Source: Spodoptera frugiperda (lineage: Eukaryota > Arthropoda > Insecta > Lepidoptera > Noctuidae). Taken from it: a stretch of DNA of 64,000 nucleotides. The notes beneath the pieces are model-generated. The model saw only the letters and a program-made list of their open reading frames with translations, ran no database searches and was not told the DNA's origin. Position 1 is the stretch's first letter. Each line of letters starts with the position of its first letter. The translations under genes and the position numbers were made by a program. Below, in pieces: positions 29,823-40,861 of this stretch. Location: NCBI RefSeq assembly GCF_023101765.2, contig NC_064224.1:5474103-5538102 (forward strand). The letters are read 5' to 3'.

Positions 29823-29924
29823 TTTTTAAGTTATTTTTTATATAAAATATGTATTAGTATATAATTCAATTGTATGTAATATCTATAAATAAAAAAAAAT
29901 AAAAAAAAAAATAAGGAAATGCGC

Positions 29925-30045
29925 ACCAGTCTTACACATCCGAAACACTAGAGACCGCATTTGCAGCAAATGTGTTGCCGGCCTTTTGGGGGTTAAGAAT
30001 TTGAGGATTGTTGAAGATTTGAGGGTTGGGAAGATTGTTGTTTAC
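29925..30045 (+). repeat. Dispersed family D copy with palindromic change
   Basis: cacatccgaaacactagaga, ttgccggccttttgggggtt and aagaatttgaggattg match family D. Where others read gcgttacaagtgcg, this copy has the perfect palindrome catttgcagcaaatg (29958-29972). Confidence 0.7.
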
Positions 30046-30531
30046 TATTTAACTCGATCCTCACAAAAGAATCACATTGTTATTAATTTAAAAAGGTGAC
30101 CAAACTTAACCGCAGTAAAAAACAACACCAACTTAATATTTTTAAACAAAATCAGGGAACCGTAGTGTATTCATATAAACCCCATTTCATAACGACACAC
30201 AATGAGATACTCCATTGTCACTGGAAAATGACTTTTATTACATACTGTAATATGACCCTTTTTACATAATTTGTACACAATACGGTGTCCAACTATCCAT
30301 TATGCCTTTCGAAATACGACTACCTTACCTTACCTACCATATAAAATGAAAAGGTCATATTATATCGCACTATTTTATACTGAGCGGGTAGCCCATTTAG
30401 TGTAGGCATGTTGTTAGGATTGTGCTGTTTGTTTATGCCATTTATTTTTTATTTGTATTTATGCTGCATCGTGGCTGGTGCTGAATCAATGTTTTTCTTT
30501 CTTTATTCATATCATATCCACGGTCACCATT
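30046..30531. other. Unassigned AT-rich DNA
   Basis: Nothing recognised. Confidence 0.35.
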
Positions 30532-30620
30532 CATCATCATCATCATCAGCCGAGAGACGTCCACTGCTGTACAAAGGCCTTTAGTCCTCCACGTAGAACG
30601 ACAAGCCGTCACCTGCATCC
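30532..30620 (-). mobile_element. RTE-type LINE, 3' end of reverse-transcriptase frame
   Basis: On the minus strand the frame reads FVQQWTSLG then two stops, followed by (TGA)n as tgatgatgatgatgatg. The YVQQWTSIG-like ending before a trinucleotide tail is typical of RTE-type LINEs. Upstream codons are frameshifted; dead fragment. Confidence 0.7.
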
Positions 30621-30837
30621 ACTGTCACCATTAACCTTAAGACAATATAGGGTAGGTTGCACCACCTCATAACAAACACAAAAAACTATAAAAAATACTT
30701 ACTGCAATATGCCACAGTGAATATAAAAATGTACATCAACAGGATTGGGAAACAAAGCTTGTTTGAAACCAGAAAAATCACTTTATTTAGAGATTCACTG
30801 TATATTTTCTTACTTTATTTGGATGTCGCGTGACGGC

Positions 30838-30896
30838 AGGGACATTTGTCACCATTAATACTCTTCTCGCGGGTGTCGTAAGAGATGTCTAAAGCC
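30838..30896 (+). repeat. Dispersed family J fragment
   Basis: tgacggcagggacatttgtc, accattaatactcttctcgc, gggtgtcgtaagagatgtct. Confidence 0.5.
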
Positions 30897-31157
30897 AAGG
30901 ATACACTGAGGGACAAATGTCCCTCGACATGTATTGGCGACATATCAGGAGAAGCTGGTCGATTTTACCTGATATTTATAATGGCGACAACGCGATATTT
31001 ATGTCGACCAAAGATGGGCAGATATCGCTAGCGACACGCGTCTCGCGATGTTGCCAGACATGTCGACCAAAGACCAGCAGCATTGCGCTACTTCGCCCAA
31101 CGTCTCTGGCGACAAGTGGGGCAGGATACTTATTTAATTTTGTCCTTTAGTGTACCC
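30897..31157. mobile_element. TIR element of about 260 bp
   Basis: Left end aaggatacactgagggacaa; reverse complement of the right end agggtacactaaaggacaaa: matching ggNtacact(g/a)aNggacaaa. The interior is GC-richer, with two copies of atgtcgaccaaag (near 31001 and 31059) and a palindromic agggacaaatgtccct at the left. No TSD could be fixed. Superfamily unknown; perhaps hAT- or P-like by end sequence, which is speculation. Confidence 0.65.
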
Positions 31158-31259
31158 TACGTCTAGAGACTACATATTTAACCGAGCCCGGAATACTTCG
31201 ACATTCGACAACAACGACTCTTAGTACCTAAACTTTTTTGAGCTATGATCCCAGCCAGT

Positions 31260-31470
31260 CCAGTAACTCCAGCCTTACATGTATCACAGTTGGCGCAGTA
31301 GTGGGCTGACCGGCTGCTGTGCGAAGGAAGGATGTTCGGCGGTATATCTCTGTGGGCGTGTCAGTCTGCCGTCCCATTGGGTTCAGAGAATGAGGGAGCG
31401 AAAAGTGAATCTGTTTGGGCACACACTCGTGCACTATATACCCACTATATTTCCCACAAAAAAAAATATG
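31260..31470. repeat. Probable TE fragment, GC-richer
   Basis: cacagttggcgcagtagtgg, gctgaccggctgctgtgcga, gttcagagaatgagggagcg, gggcacacactcgtgcacta. I associate the last two pieces with a common noctuid repeat, from memory only; no second copy in the window. Confidence 0.35.
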
Positions 31471-32820
31471 AAAAGAGCACAAGACTCAGTGGAGAGCTAA
31501 TATAAATAGAATTAAAAAATATATATTTCTTGCGGAGTGGGCTAGTCTAGTTTGACAGACTGGGAAGACTGAACGGGATATTTATTTATATCAAGGCAAA
31601 CCATCTTATGCTGAAGAAATCCATAATCCAGTAGCAATTGTCACAAACTGTTAAGGTGACGTTGATTTGTATTACAAAACAAAAATAGCCTTTACATTTT
31701 TAAGGTAGTGATTCACTGTTTAGGGTTTACGACGACTAACAATACAATGACAATGAATAGGACAATTGACACACTTCACATACAAGATAATAGGTCTAAT
31801 TAACGCCGGCCCTTAACCTTAAACATTACAGACACGAAGCATATCAATCTCATCATCTTCTTTTTAAAGATTTTGAACTTTGTCACTACGAAGTTAAGGT
31901 AAAAAATCAATTGAAGAATTTTGACTGTTTGTGGTAGTTTGTGTTACCGTTGTCTGTATTTAAAGACGTGGTTGTTTGTTTGTAGTGTTAATAGATAAAC
32001 ATTGTACATTGTTTGGGAATTTACTTGTCGTGGTTTTACTATTATTGTAGGACATACGGACGTCCGAAATGATTCCGGTTTGATTAGATTCCTTTAGTTT
32101 AATTGTTTAGTTCTCTTTACTTAATAACGTTATTGTGAACGGGATTTTGTTTGATAAATTGTGTTAGATATTTTAATATTTCCTCATAGAACAGTTGAAA
32201 ATTATCTTAAACTTATAACTATTTGAATAAATCTAGAACATTTCTTGTAATAGAATCAGCCAATTTGATAGAAATAATATTGTTATTAAACTTATAAGAA
32301 ACTTTAGAATTAAGTTGACACGTGCCATAAAGTGGAAGAGAGACAAAACTATAGGTACTGAAAACTTTTACCTCTTTCACTCTTGGAAGCAAAAATGTTG
32401 TACTCACAATTTCATATCAAGCTACACAAAACCAGTTTATCATGGTCTCGCTTTATATGATCTTTCCACACATTCAACGGCCAGTTTACACTGGTTTACC
32501 GTTGCTTGAGTTGTACCCATATGTATACGTGATAGGACAAGTTCTTTCTAAGAACACCTATAGTAAACTGATTGCTATCGAAACAATATAAATCTTATTT
32601 GTATCCAGATAAGAGTGTCATTGCTAAGCGCCTATAGCAACTAGGTATTTTAGGTACATATCTATAATCTAACAACGGAAACTGCTACTCAAATGTTCTA
32701 CGATTTTTATCTTGATAGAATAATGTTGAATCTTTTGGATTGTACGAAAACATTTACTTCTTTCAGACTTCTACAGAAGATTATGCATGTATGTATGTAT
32801 ATTTTACTGAAATAAAAAAG
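31471..32820. other. Unassigned AT-rich DNA, about 1.35 kb
   Basis: Nothing recognised; small tatgtatgtatgta run near 32786. Confidence 0.35.
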
Positions 32821-32960
32821 TATCTATATATTAATACGTGATGCAAAAACTTTGGACCGCTTTTTACGAAAATTGCGTGGACGTAGGAGCATAAAATTTG
32901 GTACACTTATAGTTTATGTGTAGGAGAAGGGCAGGACGCTAATATTTTTTTAAATAATGC
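32821..32960 (+). repeat. Probable dispersed repeat
   Basis: tatctatatattaatacgtg, atgcaaaaactttggaccgc, ttacgaaaattgcgtggacg, gtaggagcataaaatttggt, gtacacttatag is a sequence type I recall as widely dispersed in moth genomes. No other copy here, so this rests on memory. Confidence 0.4.
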
Positions 32961-33324
32961 TTATAAAGTACATAAAATCAATAAATAAAACATTACACAC
33001 ACATGCATAGTATCTGATCGTATTTGACAAAACGTCAAAATCTATAGACATTGCGATGATATTCTCACGTCTCATATGAAAAGAGTTTTATAAAAGAGTT
33101 TGTTTGAGTTTGAGTTAAATATAATTATCCTTGAACGTATGTTAAGTGGTATTGTAAATTAAATCGTATATGGTTGAATTTCGACCACTAGGCGACCACT
33201 AGTTAAAAATAATTTTGTAAAGATTTTTGTCAATTGAGTGGACATAACCTGAGGGCGACGACCTAAGTAAGACAATGTAGACTTAGGGTTTAGTAGCATC
33301 TTTAAAAAAATATTGTACTTATTA
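32961..33324. other. Unassigned AT-rich DNA
   Basis: Nothing recognised. Confidence 0.35.
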
Positions 33325-33468
33325 GCCCGCAGACGAGCAAACGTATCACCGGAATCAGGGATTGGGAAGAGGTGTATTTGGGCATCCGGTAACCTAACTT
33401 AGTTACAACGCAAGCGCTGTTTCACGTTGGTTTTCTTTGAAGCCGTGGTATCACACCCACACTTATTT
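33325..33468 (+). repeat. Dispersed family D with internal deletion
   Basis: cccgcagacgagcaaacgta joins directly to aatcagggattgggaagag, removing the middle; the 3' part (caacgcaagcgctgtttcac) is kept. Confidence 0.75.
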
Positions 33469-33874
33469 AATTAAAATTTTCTAGCAACAATTTGGCCCAG
33501 ATAAATATTTCCAAAAAATCCTTGACCAAAATTTTCCTTAGTAACTTCTAATTGAAAGTGAATATTAATTTGTGACCTCTTATTATTTGTAATCAAGGAA
33601 AGCTGCAAGAAGGGATTACCTTGAAATTGTCTTAAGGTCCTTTGAGTGCTTCCTCCAACCCACCTTCTGATCTTGGAGTATTTATAAATTCCCTCAAGAA
33701 TATCGGTCAAGGTAAATGGAAATATTCCCTATTTGCTACATATTTAGTACAATTATTTTCCATCATCTTGTTCGTGTGACAAATGACAATGGACTTACTG
33801 TTTTGGTGAAAAGGAGTGTTAAAATGTGGCTGTGTGTTTTTTTTTTTGGTTGTCACAAGCCTACCTCTCATCCT
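33469..33874. other. Unassigned AT-rich DNA
   Basis: Nothing recognised. Confidence 0.35.
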
Positions 33875-33962
33875 GTTGCAACTCCTATAAGCCAGGATCT
33901 ACAGTAGATACAACCATGAAAACACCGGAACACTAAAGTCCGAGACACTAGAGTCCGAGAGA
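33875..33962 (+). repeat. Dispersed repeat shared with 52165-52240
   Basis: gttgcaactcctataagcca, ggatctacagtagatacaac, catgaaaacaccggaacact has a diverged second copy at 52180-52235. A 15-bp word cacta(a/g)agtccgaga is then tandemly doubled at about 33931-33960. Confidence 0.55.
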
Positions 33963-34169
33963 CATAATGACTGTCTTGGAATCCCGCAACAAAATAAATC
34001 CTATAAATAGATATTATTAGAGGAGAAAAAAAGAAAACGATAGTTGCTAAATTTTTCTTTTTTTCTGTGAACACTGTGTACCTCCTACCTAGTTTTTTGG
34101 TGATTCAAAGCTGTAATTTGTATGTTCTGTACATTGAAGAAATTAGAGACTACGTAAATTCTGTAGGTC

Positions 34170-34260
34170 TTCTAGTCCCCAACCGTCGCGGGAGAGATTC
34201 CGGACGTCGCGATCGCACGACGGTCTCCGGTCACCGTAAGTGCGTGTGTGCGTGCTAATA
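34170..34260. other. CpG-rich patch with donor-like site
   Basis: accgtcgcgggagagattcc, ggacgtcgcgatcgcacgac, ggtctccggtcacc followed by gtaagtgcg. GC/CpG content is far above the flanks, and the end resembles a splice donor. It is either a short exon or captured TE sequence; no family recognised. Confidence 0.3.
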
Positions 34261-34502
34261 AACTTACACCGTTTCCATTTTTCATATATGTTTAGTCGAA
34301 TTATTTGGCATATAGATAAAAAGAAAATAAAGATTGAACGTTACAGAAACACACAACATTTTAACAAAGCAATGGTTATTTTCTCTGTACTAAATCAACC
34401 TGTATATCAATTAACTTGACTAAACTCAACGTAAAACGGTTATTTTAATTCAATATCTAAAGATAAAGAATAAATAACTTTTAAATGTAAAGAGAATGTG
34501 AA

Positions 34503-34688
34503 TCACACTAATATTATAAATGTGAAAGTTTATTTGTTTGGATGTTTGGACTTTTGTCCGTCAATCATGCTGAAACTACTGAACAGATTTTGATGAAATT
34601 TGGTATACAGATAGGGTATGAGCTGACTTGGGTGATAGGATACTTTTTATCCATCGGAAACTCGGGTGAAGCCGCAGGCAGAAGCTAG
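34503..34688 (+). mobile_element. Non-autonomous Helitron-like element
   Basis: Starts TC after an A (a|tcacactaatattataaa) and ends ggcagaagctag before a T, the Helitron pattern A|TC...CTRR|T. The interior holds tgctgaaactactgaacag, ttttgatgaaatttggtata, tttatccatcggaaactcgg. No Rep/helicase. Same family as 36076, 54213, 55979 and 59395. Confidence 0.75.
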
Positions 34689-35129
34689 TATTTCGTAAAA
34701 TAATGAAAACCAGTGAAAATCACGGAACTGTTATACGAATCAAAATAATTGTCTGTAGCGGTCATTGGGGAGTGACCTCTATAAATAATCCAATCAACGT
34801 CGCGTGTTCACAGTTTAATTTGAATTCATTGGTCTGATGATCGGATACATTCATTTTTCATTTTAACATGAATCAATGTTTTATTTTGGGAAATGGCTTT
34901 TAATTTTTTTTTTATTTCGTTCTGTATTTTATTTAGGTTTCGTTGTCGAGTAGGTATTAAAGTTTATGTTTTGATTCGATTTTGGAAAGTCTCAAATTGG
35001 TAATAGAATTTAGTAATCAGTACTTAGTATAATTTTAATATTGATATTAACATTAACAATTTTGTTTAATTTTAAGGACTTTACGAGGTTTTTAAAATGT
35101 GGATACAAAACAGGGGATAAGGGTACTTT
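34689..35129. other. Unassigned AT-rich DNA
   Basis: Nothing recognised. Confidence 0.35.
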
Positions 35130-35275
35130 ACCACCAGAGATGTGCTATGTGACCGTTTCCATCGATACTAAGCTATGTAGCTGTAATAATAATATAATAT
35201 CGAATAAGATCCGCAGCTCGAGTATGCGATGTATCGATCGTAGTTGTTGGGAAGCCATCCATAGCACACATTATT
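35130..35275. mobile_element. TIR MITE
   Basis: ccaccagagatgtgctatg at the left; catagcacacat at 35260-35271 complements its inner part. The interior has gtatgcgatgtatcgatcg and ttgggaagccatcc. The half copy at 17288 shows the family is dispersed. Confidence 0.6.
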
Positions 35276-35385
35276 CCATATAAAAACATAACTTAGCTTA
35301 AAACTAGTTGAATTCCTCGTCAACGTGAGTAAGATATAACATAATTTTAAATTAAGCAACAAATAGTATTTCATTAAATAAAAGA

Positions 35386-35515
35386 AACGGTTTACTTGCG
35401 TAAATAAATTGAGAAGAGCTCTACTAGCTTCGAGTCAAATAGAGACTCTTCATCATGAACAGCGCCGCCTAGTGAAGTTATTATTAATTCAATTTATTTA
35501 CGTAGGTAAACCGTT
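35386..35515. mobile_element. MITE family M copy, 130 bp
   Basis: Terminal arms 35386-35412 (aacggtttacttgcgtaaat...) and 35489-35515 pair at 25 of 27 positions. The interior gagaagagctctactagctt, cgagtcaaatagagactctt, catcatgaac matches the other M copies. The RTE tail begins directly at its right edge. Confidence 0.78.
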
Positions 35516-35605
35516 CATCATCAGTCTGTTCTCGTCCATTGCTGGACATAGGCCTCTCCAATGGCACGCCACTCAGCTCGATATTCAGCCCTACGTTGAT
35601 AATCA
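35516..35605 (-). mobile_element. RTE-type LINE, C-terminal end of ORF
   Basis: Minus-strand frame reads LDYQRRAEYRAEWRAIGEAY then VQQWTRTD and two stops. The WRAIGEAYVQQWT block is the characteristic end of RTE-type reverse-transcriptase frames. A stop lies just upstream, so this is a short 5'-truncated or decayed copy. Confidence 0.78.
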
Positions 35606-35886
35606 AGATCTCAACTAAACCGATACTTGTAGTTAATTTATTTTCCTGATAGTTATTACATATTAACATGCAAATGACATAATAGAACTTTTGTCTACAC
35701 TGCTGCTATTGACGATGACTGATCTATAATTAAATTCATTTCTTCAATGAACAAGACAAATCAATTAATATCCACTATTGAAATAACTCTGAATAGTATC
35801 AATCAGATATGAGATGAGGTTACGACATGTGACGTAACACGTTGATATAGAGTTGCATTAATTGCTTGTAATTAAATGATATATTA
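35606..35886. other. Unassigned AT-rich DNA
   Basis: Nothing recognised. Confidence 0.3.
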
Positions 35887-35965
35887 GCCGTCTGGTGACG
35901 TCATGGCATTTGATACCACCTCTACTCTTCCCGCGGGTGAAGTGAGAATCGACTAAGAGACAACA
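35887..35965 (+). repeat. Dispersed family J fragment
   Basis: gccgtctggtgacgtcatgg, gataccacctctactcttcc, cgcgggtgaagtgagaatcg. Confidence 0.45.
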
Positions 35966-36075
35966 TCGTATTTAACAGAGATTAAGTAGAAGCGTTCTTT
36001 GATAAATCTGAACCTTTTATCCCAGTTGTCAAGTGTAGACTAGAGAGAAGTCAGTTGATTCTCACGGGCTGTCAA

Positions 36076-36336
36076 TCCTACTAATATTAAATGTTTATTT
36101 TATGTAATAATAGTAATTCCAATCAACTGGTTTAGGCTAATGATGCACAAATAAAACGAATACAAAAACGATAAAGATTTTAAAAACAAAAGATTTTTGT
36201 AGCGTTTTTTGGAAGCGTTCTGTTTAAATCCTGTATATGCAAAAATATTGTATGTTTGTTAATTCTTCACGTCAAAACACCTAAAGGGATCAAGATTTAA
36301 TTTGAAATTTGGAGCCAAGCCGTTGGCAGAAGCTAG
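36076..36336 (+). mobile_element. Helitron-like element, longer copy
   Basis: Starts A|tcctactaatattaaatg and ends ttggcagaagctag|T. The middle is diverged and apparently enlarged; cacgtcaaaacacctaaagg and gatcaagatttaatttg correspond to the family body also seen at 59450. Confidence 0.6.
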
Positions 36337-36354
36337 TGACCAATAAAGATTGTT

Positions 36355-36405
36355 CATCCATCCACAAGATGGACAGACGACTTGATGAAGTTTGCAGGAA
36401 GCCGC
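36355..36405 (+). mobile_element. RTE-type LINE fragment (RWTDD block)
   Basis: Plus-strand frame TRWTDDLMKFAGSRRML matches the RWTDDi..vAG motif that lies shortly before the C-terminus in RTE-type elements. It is wedged between two Helitron-like ends. Confidence 0.65.
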
Positions 36406-36419
36406 AGGATGCTGAACAT

Positions 36420-36578
36420 TTCCCACCTCCCTATCTATACGTCAAGTCAATCCAAAACAGTCTACATATAGGTAGAAGTGATTTTGGTCTTGAATTATTT
36501 GTAGAAGTCTAAGGAAGGATTAAAAGATGAAAATGAAAATTATGATGGAGGCGGCACGAAATTTGCCATGTCAACTAG
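36420..36578 (+). repeat. Helitron-like 3' fragment, second subfamily
   Basis: Ends ggcggcacgaaatttgccat / gtcaactag before T. The copy at 49379-49508 ends gcggcagtacgaagtttgcc. Confidence 0.55.
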
Positions 36579-38179
36579 TAAAAAATAAAATATTATGTAT
36601 TTCAGCAGAAAATAAATCTCATCGATTTTTATAATCTGTAATATATCACGGATACAAAACTCCATAATTTTTAATCCATTCGAATCGCTTTCCCCATACG
36701 TATTCAAATTATTCTCTTTGATGGCGGTTTGACCCTTTTAATTCATCGTCCCTTATTAATGCTTCTGCTATCGTTAAAAAGAAAACACACACTGAAATTG
36801 CGAATCCCATTTATTTTCCTGTCAAAAAAACAACTTCAAATGTGTTTATTCAATACTCGACTTTATTTTGTTTGCATTAGAAATCAAATGTGCTTAACGT
36901 TTAACAAGTACACGCTAATGTTACAAAAAATGTGACTGTGTGTTTGTTTGCCGTGTTTTCTTTTGTTATAATAACGTTGAAATGACGTCAAAATGGCGTA
37001 ATTATTGTCTCGGTTTTTGGTAGAGATATAATAAGAGTCCAGAGCGTAGGATTTACACAGCGGGAAACTTTCTCATTTTCACTGGGAAAATCTCTCATAA
37101 ACCATTTATTTCCTCTACGATTAGTTCTCATCTCTGATAATAGATGGTAGTGTGGAACTTTTAAAACGTGTAACCTTTATTTAGGAAGGCTTCTCTTCAC
37201 CTGTAGGCGTGTTCTGGCTGATGAGGATGATTATAATGTAAAAATAACAAGAGATGTGGTTTCTTTCTAGTGACGTAGCGTGACTCGGCATGCCCCGTAT
37301 AAAACGTTGTTTGGGGGATGAAAATTTGTAAGTTTTAATTTTTTTAGGGGGAAAGTCATCCACTTACTTTTCCCGCCCTGTCTCTCCTCAAGGCTCAAAC
37401 AGCTAGCTATGATTGGAGGCCTTATGATGACGTTAATTTTCCTAAAGTTGCTGGGAACTTTTAAAGGAATGCTTAATGCGGATGAAAAGGAATTAATTAT
37501 TTGGAATTTGGTTATTTTTAAAATGAAATAAAAAAATAGTATATGCTTTTGCGTAAAATACGCACGTATAATTGATACAATAAATAAAGGACTAGATACG
37601 CCCCTGTTTCTTTCTTAAAAACAAATCATTGCACAGTAGGTACATGATATCACAGTGTGGGTCTATAATTTTCTTTGCCATTACAAACACTGAAACTGAT
37701 GTACGCTTAGTAACTCTTCTGACTGTTTACTCTATGAGAGAAGTCACTTATAAAAGCTAGTTTTAAAATGAAAATGACTGATTTTATTTGGATAATCGAG
37801 GTGAAACAGTTAATTTCGTTATTGCATGTTCATTGTCGGATCAACTGTGCGTTTTATTTAGAACGTACACAAAAACTTTTCTTCGTAATCACTTCTGGTT
37901 GATCGATGTACTGGAAGTATGGAAAAGTAATTCACTCTTTGTATTGGAAAACTTGAGGATAAGAGCCAATTTTGAATGTTAAGAATAGATGTATGTACTT
38001 AGATAAAAATTTTTGGTACTAATATAAATAAGACTTTCTGTTTGGCATTACCAGTTATTTATAAATTATTGTAATAGAGAGCAAGCTCTAAATACGGAAA
38101 ATTCTGCGCAACTGAAAAATAAACTTAACATGGTTAATATTTTTCGGTTTACTAAACCTTAGATAAAGGCCTTAAATTT
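36579..38179. other. Unassigned AT-rich DNA, 1.6 kb
   Basis: No repeat family or gene signal recognised. Confidence 0.35.
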
Positions 38180-38325
38180 TCTTTACCTCCTCAATTTAAA
38201 GTCAGGTGATATGCGTAAAACCTTCTCCTAGTCTGAAAAATACTATGCTGAAAACCACTTCGAAATCGCTCTAGAAAAACGCGATATAATCACGCACTTT
38301 TTTTAAAGTCGGTTAAATACTCCAA
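38180..38325 (+). repeat. Decayed TE fragment (as at 6660)
   Basis: ccttctcctagtctgaaaaa, tatgctgaaaaccacttcga, aaatcgctctagaaaaacgc, ttttaaagtcggttaaatac. Confidence 0.4.
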
Positions 38326-38599
38326 TAATCACCTCAAATCGGAGACTGTCATCAAAATTATTATGAGAATAATAACACCATATTTTGAAAAACTAACTTC
38401 TACCAAAATACCCATTATTCAAGAATGAATTGTAAACAGACGTTATAAAGTGTCTCCAGGTAAATTTAAGTTTAGATTGTTGCTGTCAGAGACGTCGAGA
38501 AACAATGCTACTTGAAATAAGATCGCATAGTTAACCGGTTAACTATTCCACAGCCAAAAACCCATATCCCTATCATTTCCTTTTACCATATCTCGCAAT

Positions 38600-38790
38600 A
38601 GTCCTGCATCAACCGGGGATTGTCCTTTGGTGTACTTCCATAGTGCATACAGGGATAATCGCCGGCTGATGTCCCATTACATTTAGATTAACTTGTTCAA
38701 CGGGCCTCTGCGAGTGGCTTCGGCCCCTCGTACGCCTTCCAAAGGTCCGGGACCCTGTGGTCCCGTGATTATGTAAAGAACATACATAAT
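38600..38790. repeat. Probable TE fragment, GC-richer
   Basis: aaccggggattgtcctttgg, caacgggcctctgcgagtgg, cttcggcccctcgtacgcct, ggtccgggaccctgtggtcc. The last is a near-palindrome (gggaccctgtggtccc). Unlike the flanks in composition; family not certain. Confidence 0.4.
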
Positions 38791-38989
38791 AATAATAAAT
38801 TCTTTATTACCAGCTCAATGTATACATTTTACAGTTTACACAGTGACACACGCACTAGGCTCAGCCTGTATTGCGGTTGTCAATAATACAGCGTTTACCT
38901 TAAACTAGTCTAATAGTAATTATCAAAGAAAACCTAAAATACAAAAAAAGGAAAATATAGGAATTTCAAATAAAATGAGGTAATTAGGT

Positions 38990-39116
38990 GAGTGTGTGAA
39001 TATGAGTGTATGCGTGTATAAATGTGCGTGTGTATATGTATGGATATGTGTGTGTATATGTGTGAATGTATGTGTATGTGTATGAATGTGCGTGTATGTG
39101 AGTGTGTGTATGAATC
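38990..39116. repeat. Degenerate (TG/TATG)n simple repeat
   Basis: About 125 bp of gtgtgtgtatatgtgtgaat-type sequence. It produces a His/Thr-rich minus-strand frame that is not a gene. Confidence 0.85.
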
Positions 39117-40861
39117 TAACAGCCTGGTGTGCGAGTGTGAAAAACATTAAGTTTACTATCGAATAGACCTTAACAAGTTCAACTTCGTGATAATTTAAAT
39201 TATTCAAAACTTGTTGGTTTTCGACTTTACTTCGCGTACGGTTTCATTTTTGAAAAGACCTTACAGATTTTGTTGAACAAATGTGGAAAATAAACAGAAA
39301 ATCTTTGTGCAAATGAGGTTTTAACTGCAGGTAATAATCTAAAGGTTCTTCTCGCCAGTGAATTATGGTATGCGGAGGTTAACATCTGCTGCACTTACAG
39401 AAGCGTTTATGTAAAGACGGCGAATGCTTAGCAATTAGATTATGTAAAGAATAATAACATAACCTTTGAAGACATATTCTCCAATGATTAAATACTAACT
39501 GTTCAGTATGTTACCAAGAATTTTTACCCACTTTATTCAAGAATAGAATTGTTCTAAACAATAGACTGTTATAAAGTGTCTCCAGATACTTGATAGTACG
39601 TGCTCGTTGAATTTAAGTTTAGATTGTGATGCTGTCAACGGAGCCGATACATAGTTTTATGGTCTTAGTTTTGGAAGTGAGTCAACAAAATTGCCAACCC
39701 ATTACCTTAACCATACCTTGTTGAAATACGAAACAGTCACTCAGGAAGCCTCCTGGAATATTAAATCGTCCGCGTAACAGATAATTTTAGATTACATTTC
39801 AAAGCGAAGTTGAGATGTTATTCATCTCGATTCGCTGCAAAAACGCGAAGAGTTTTTGTCATTTTTTATTCTTAATTAGACAGGCATTGAGTTATATTTT
39901 AAGTCAATTTTCCGAATCCTAACTTAAATGTTGTTTTTTATGTGTTTGTTACGCTTGAAATAACTTTGAAAGAATTCTGTTGTGTAATGCAGAGAAAATG
40001 ATACGTAAATAGGGTGGTATCTAGTATCCTAATTTGTTTTTTACAGCAAGTGGGTTGGAGATCACAGTTTGAAAGGTAGAGTGTTCATGATAGAGCTTCG
40101 CTGCTTGGTGGAAGTAGTGGGCTCTTACTATACTCGCTGGATAAGTAAGGGTGGTTAAAAATCTATATTCTGTGCCACTACAATCGTTAAATAAAATTGA
40201 ATTACTTAAAGCCAGTCAATCAGTGATAAACTTAGTTTTTTAACGAATAAAGTCAAAGTCAAAATAAAATTTTATTCAATTAAACCAAATAAATAATAGT
40301 CTGTCAGTCTGACCATCAGTGAAGTGCAAAGACACATTTGAAATTACGAATGCGATTAAGGTTCATCTGTTAGTCATATTATGTGGTTCTGCCATCATTA
40401 TTCATGACTTTTATAAAAATTTGCTCCCGTGTTTCACAATATTCTCACATACGAAGTTTATCTCCGCTCTTTCGTCATGCTATTAGGTTTTATGTCAAAG
40501 GCTTCACGGCATACATTAAATTTTAATTAGACTTCGTACACTTCGAAGGTGTCAAAGGCATAATTTTGATAAATTTAATACAAGAGGCAACTTATCGCTA
40601 AATTCATTAAAGTAATACGAGGGCTCGATATGAAAATATCATAGCACCTTAATGAAATTTTAAGGATTCATATTGCGATTACAAATTGCTGATATTATTC
40701 AGAACACGACTTTCAACGAACGAATTAATCTAGTCCAACTATTAGTAAAATATAGTGACTTATTTAATAAGCTAGAATAATAGAAAATAATTAAAATTTT
40801 AATATAAATGTTGCATGAAAAATCTATGGAGATTATCAATGAATGTAATTAGATAAAAAGA
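39117..40861. other. Unassigned AT-rich DNA, about 1.75 kb
   Basis: Includes a GC-richer patch at 40050-40140 (gcttcgctgcttggtggaag) after an acceptor-like tttttacag, and an aaagtcaaagtcaaa word near 40250. Neither supports a call. Confidence 0.3.

Noticed and set aside
38923..39207. His/Thr-rich minus-strand frame
   Set aside because: Translation of a degenerate CA simple repeat.
40050..40140. Possible small exon after an acceptor-like tttttacag
   Set aside because: Only a GC-richer patch; no consistent frame and no supporting donor.
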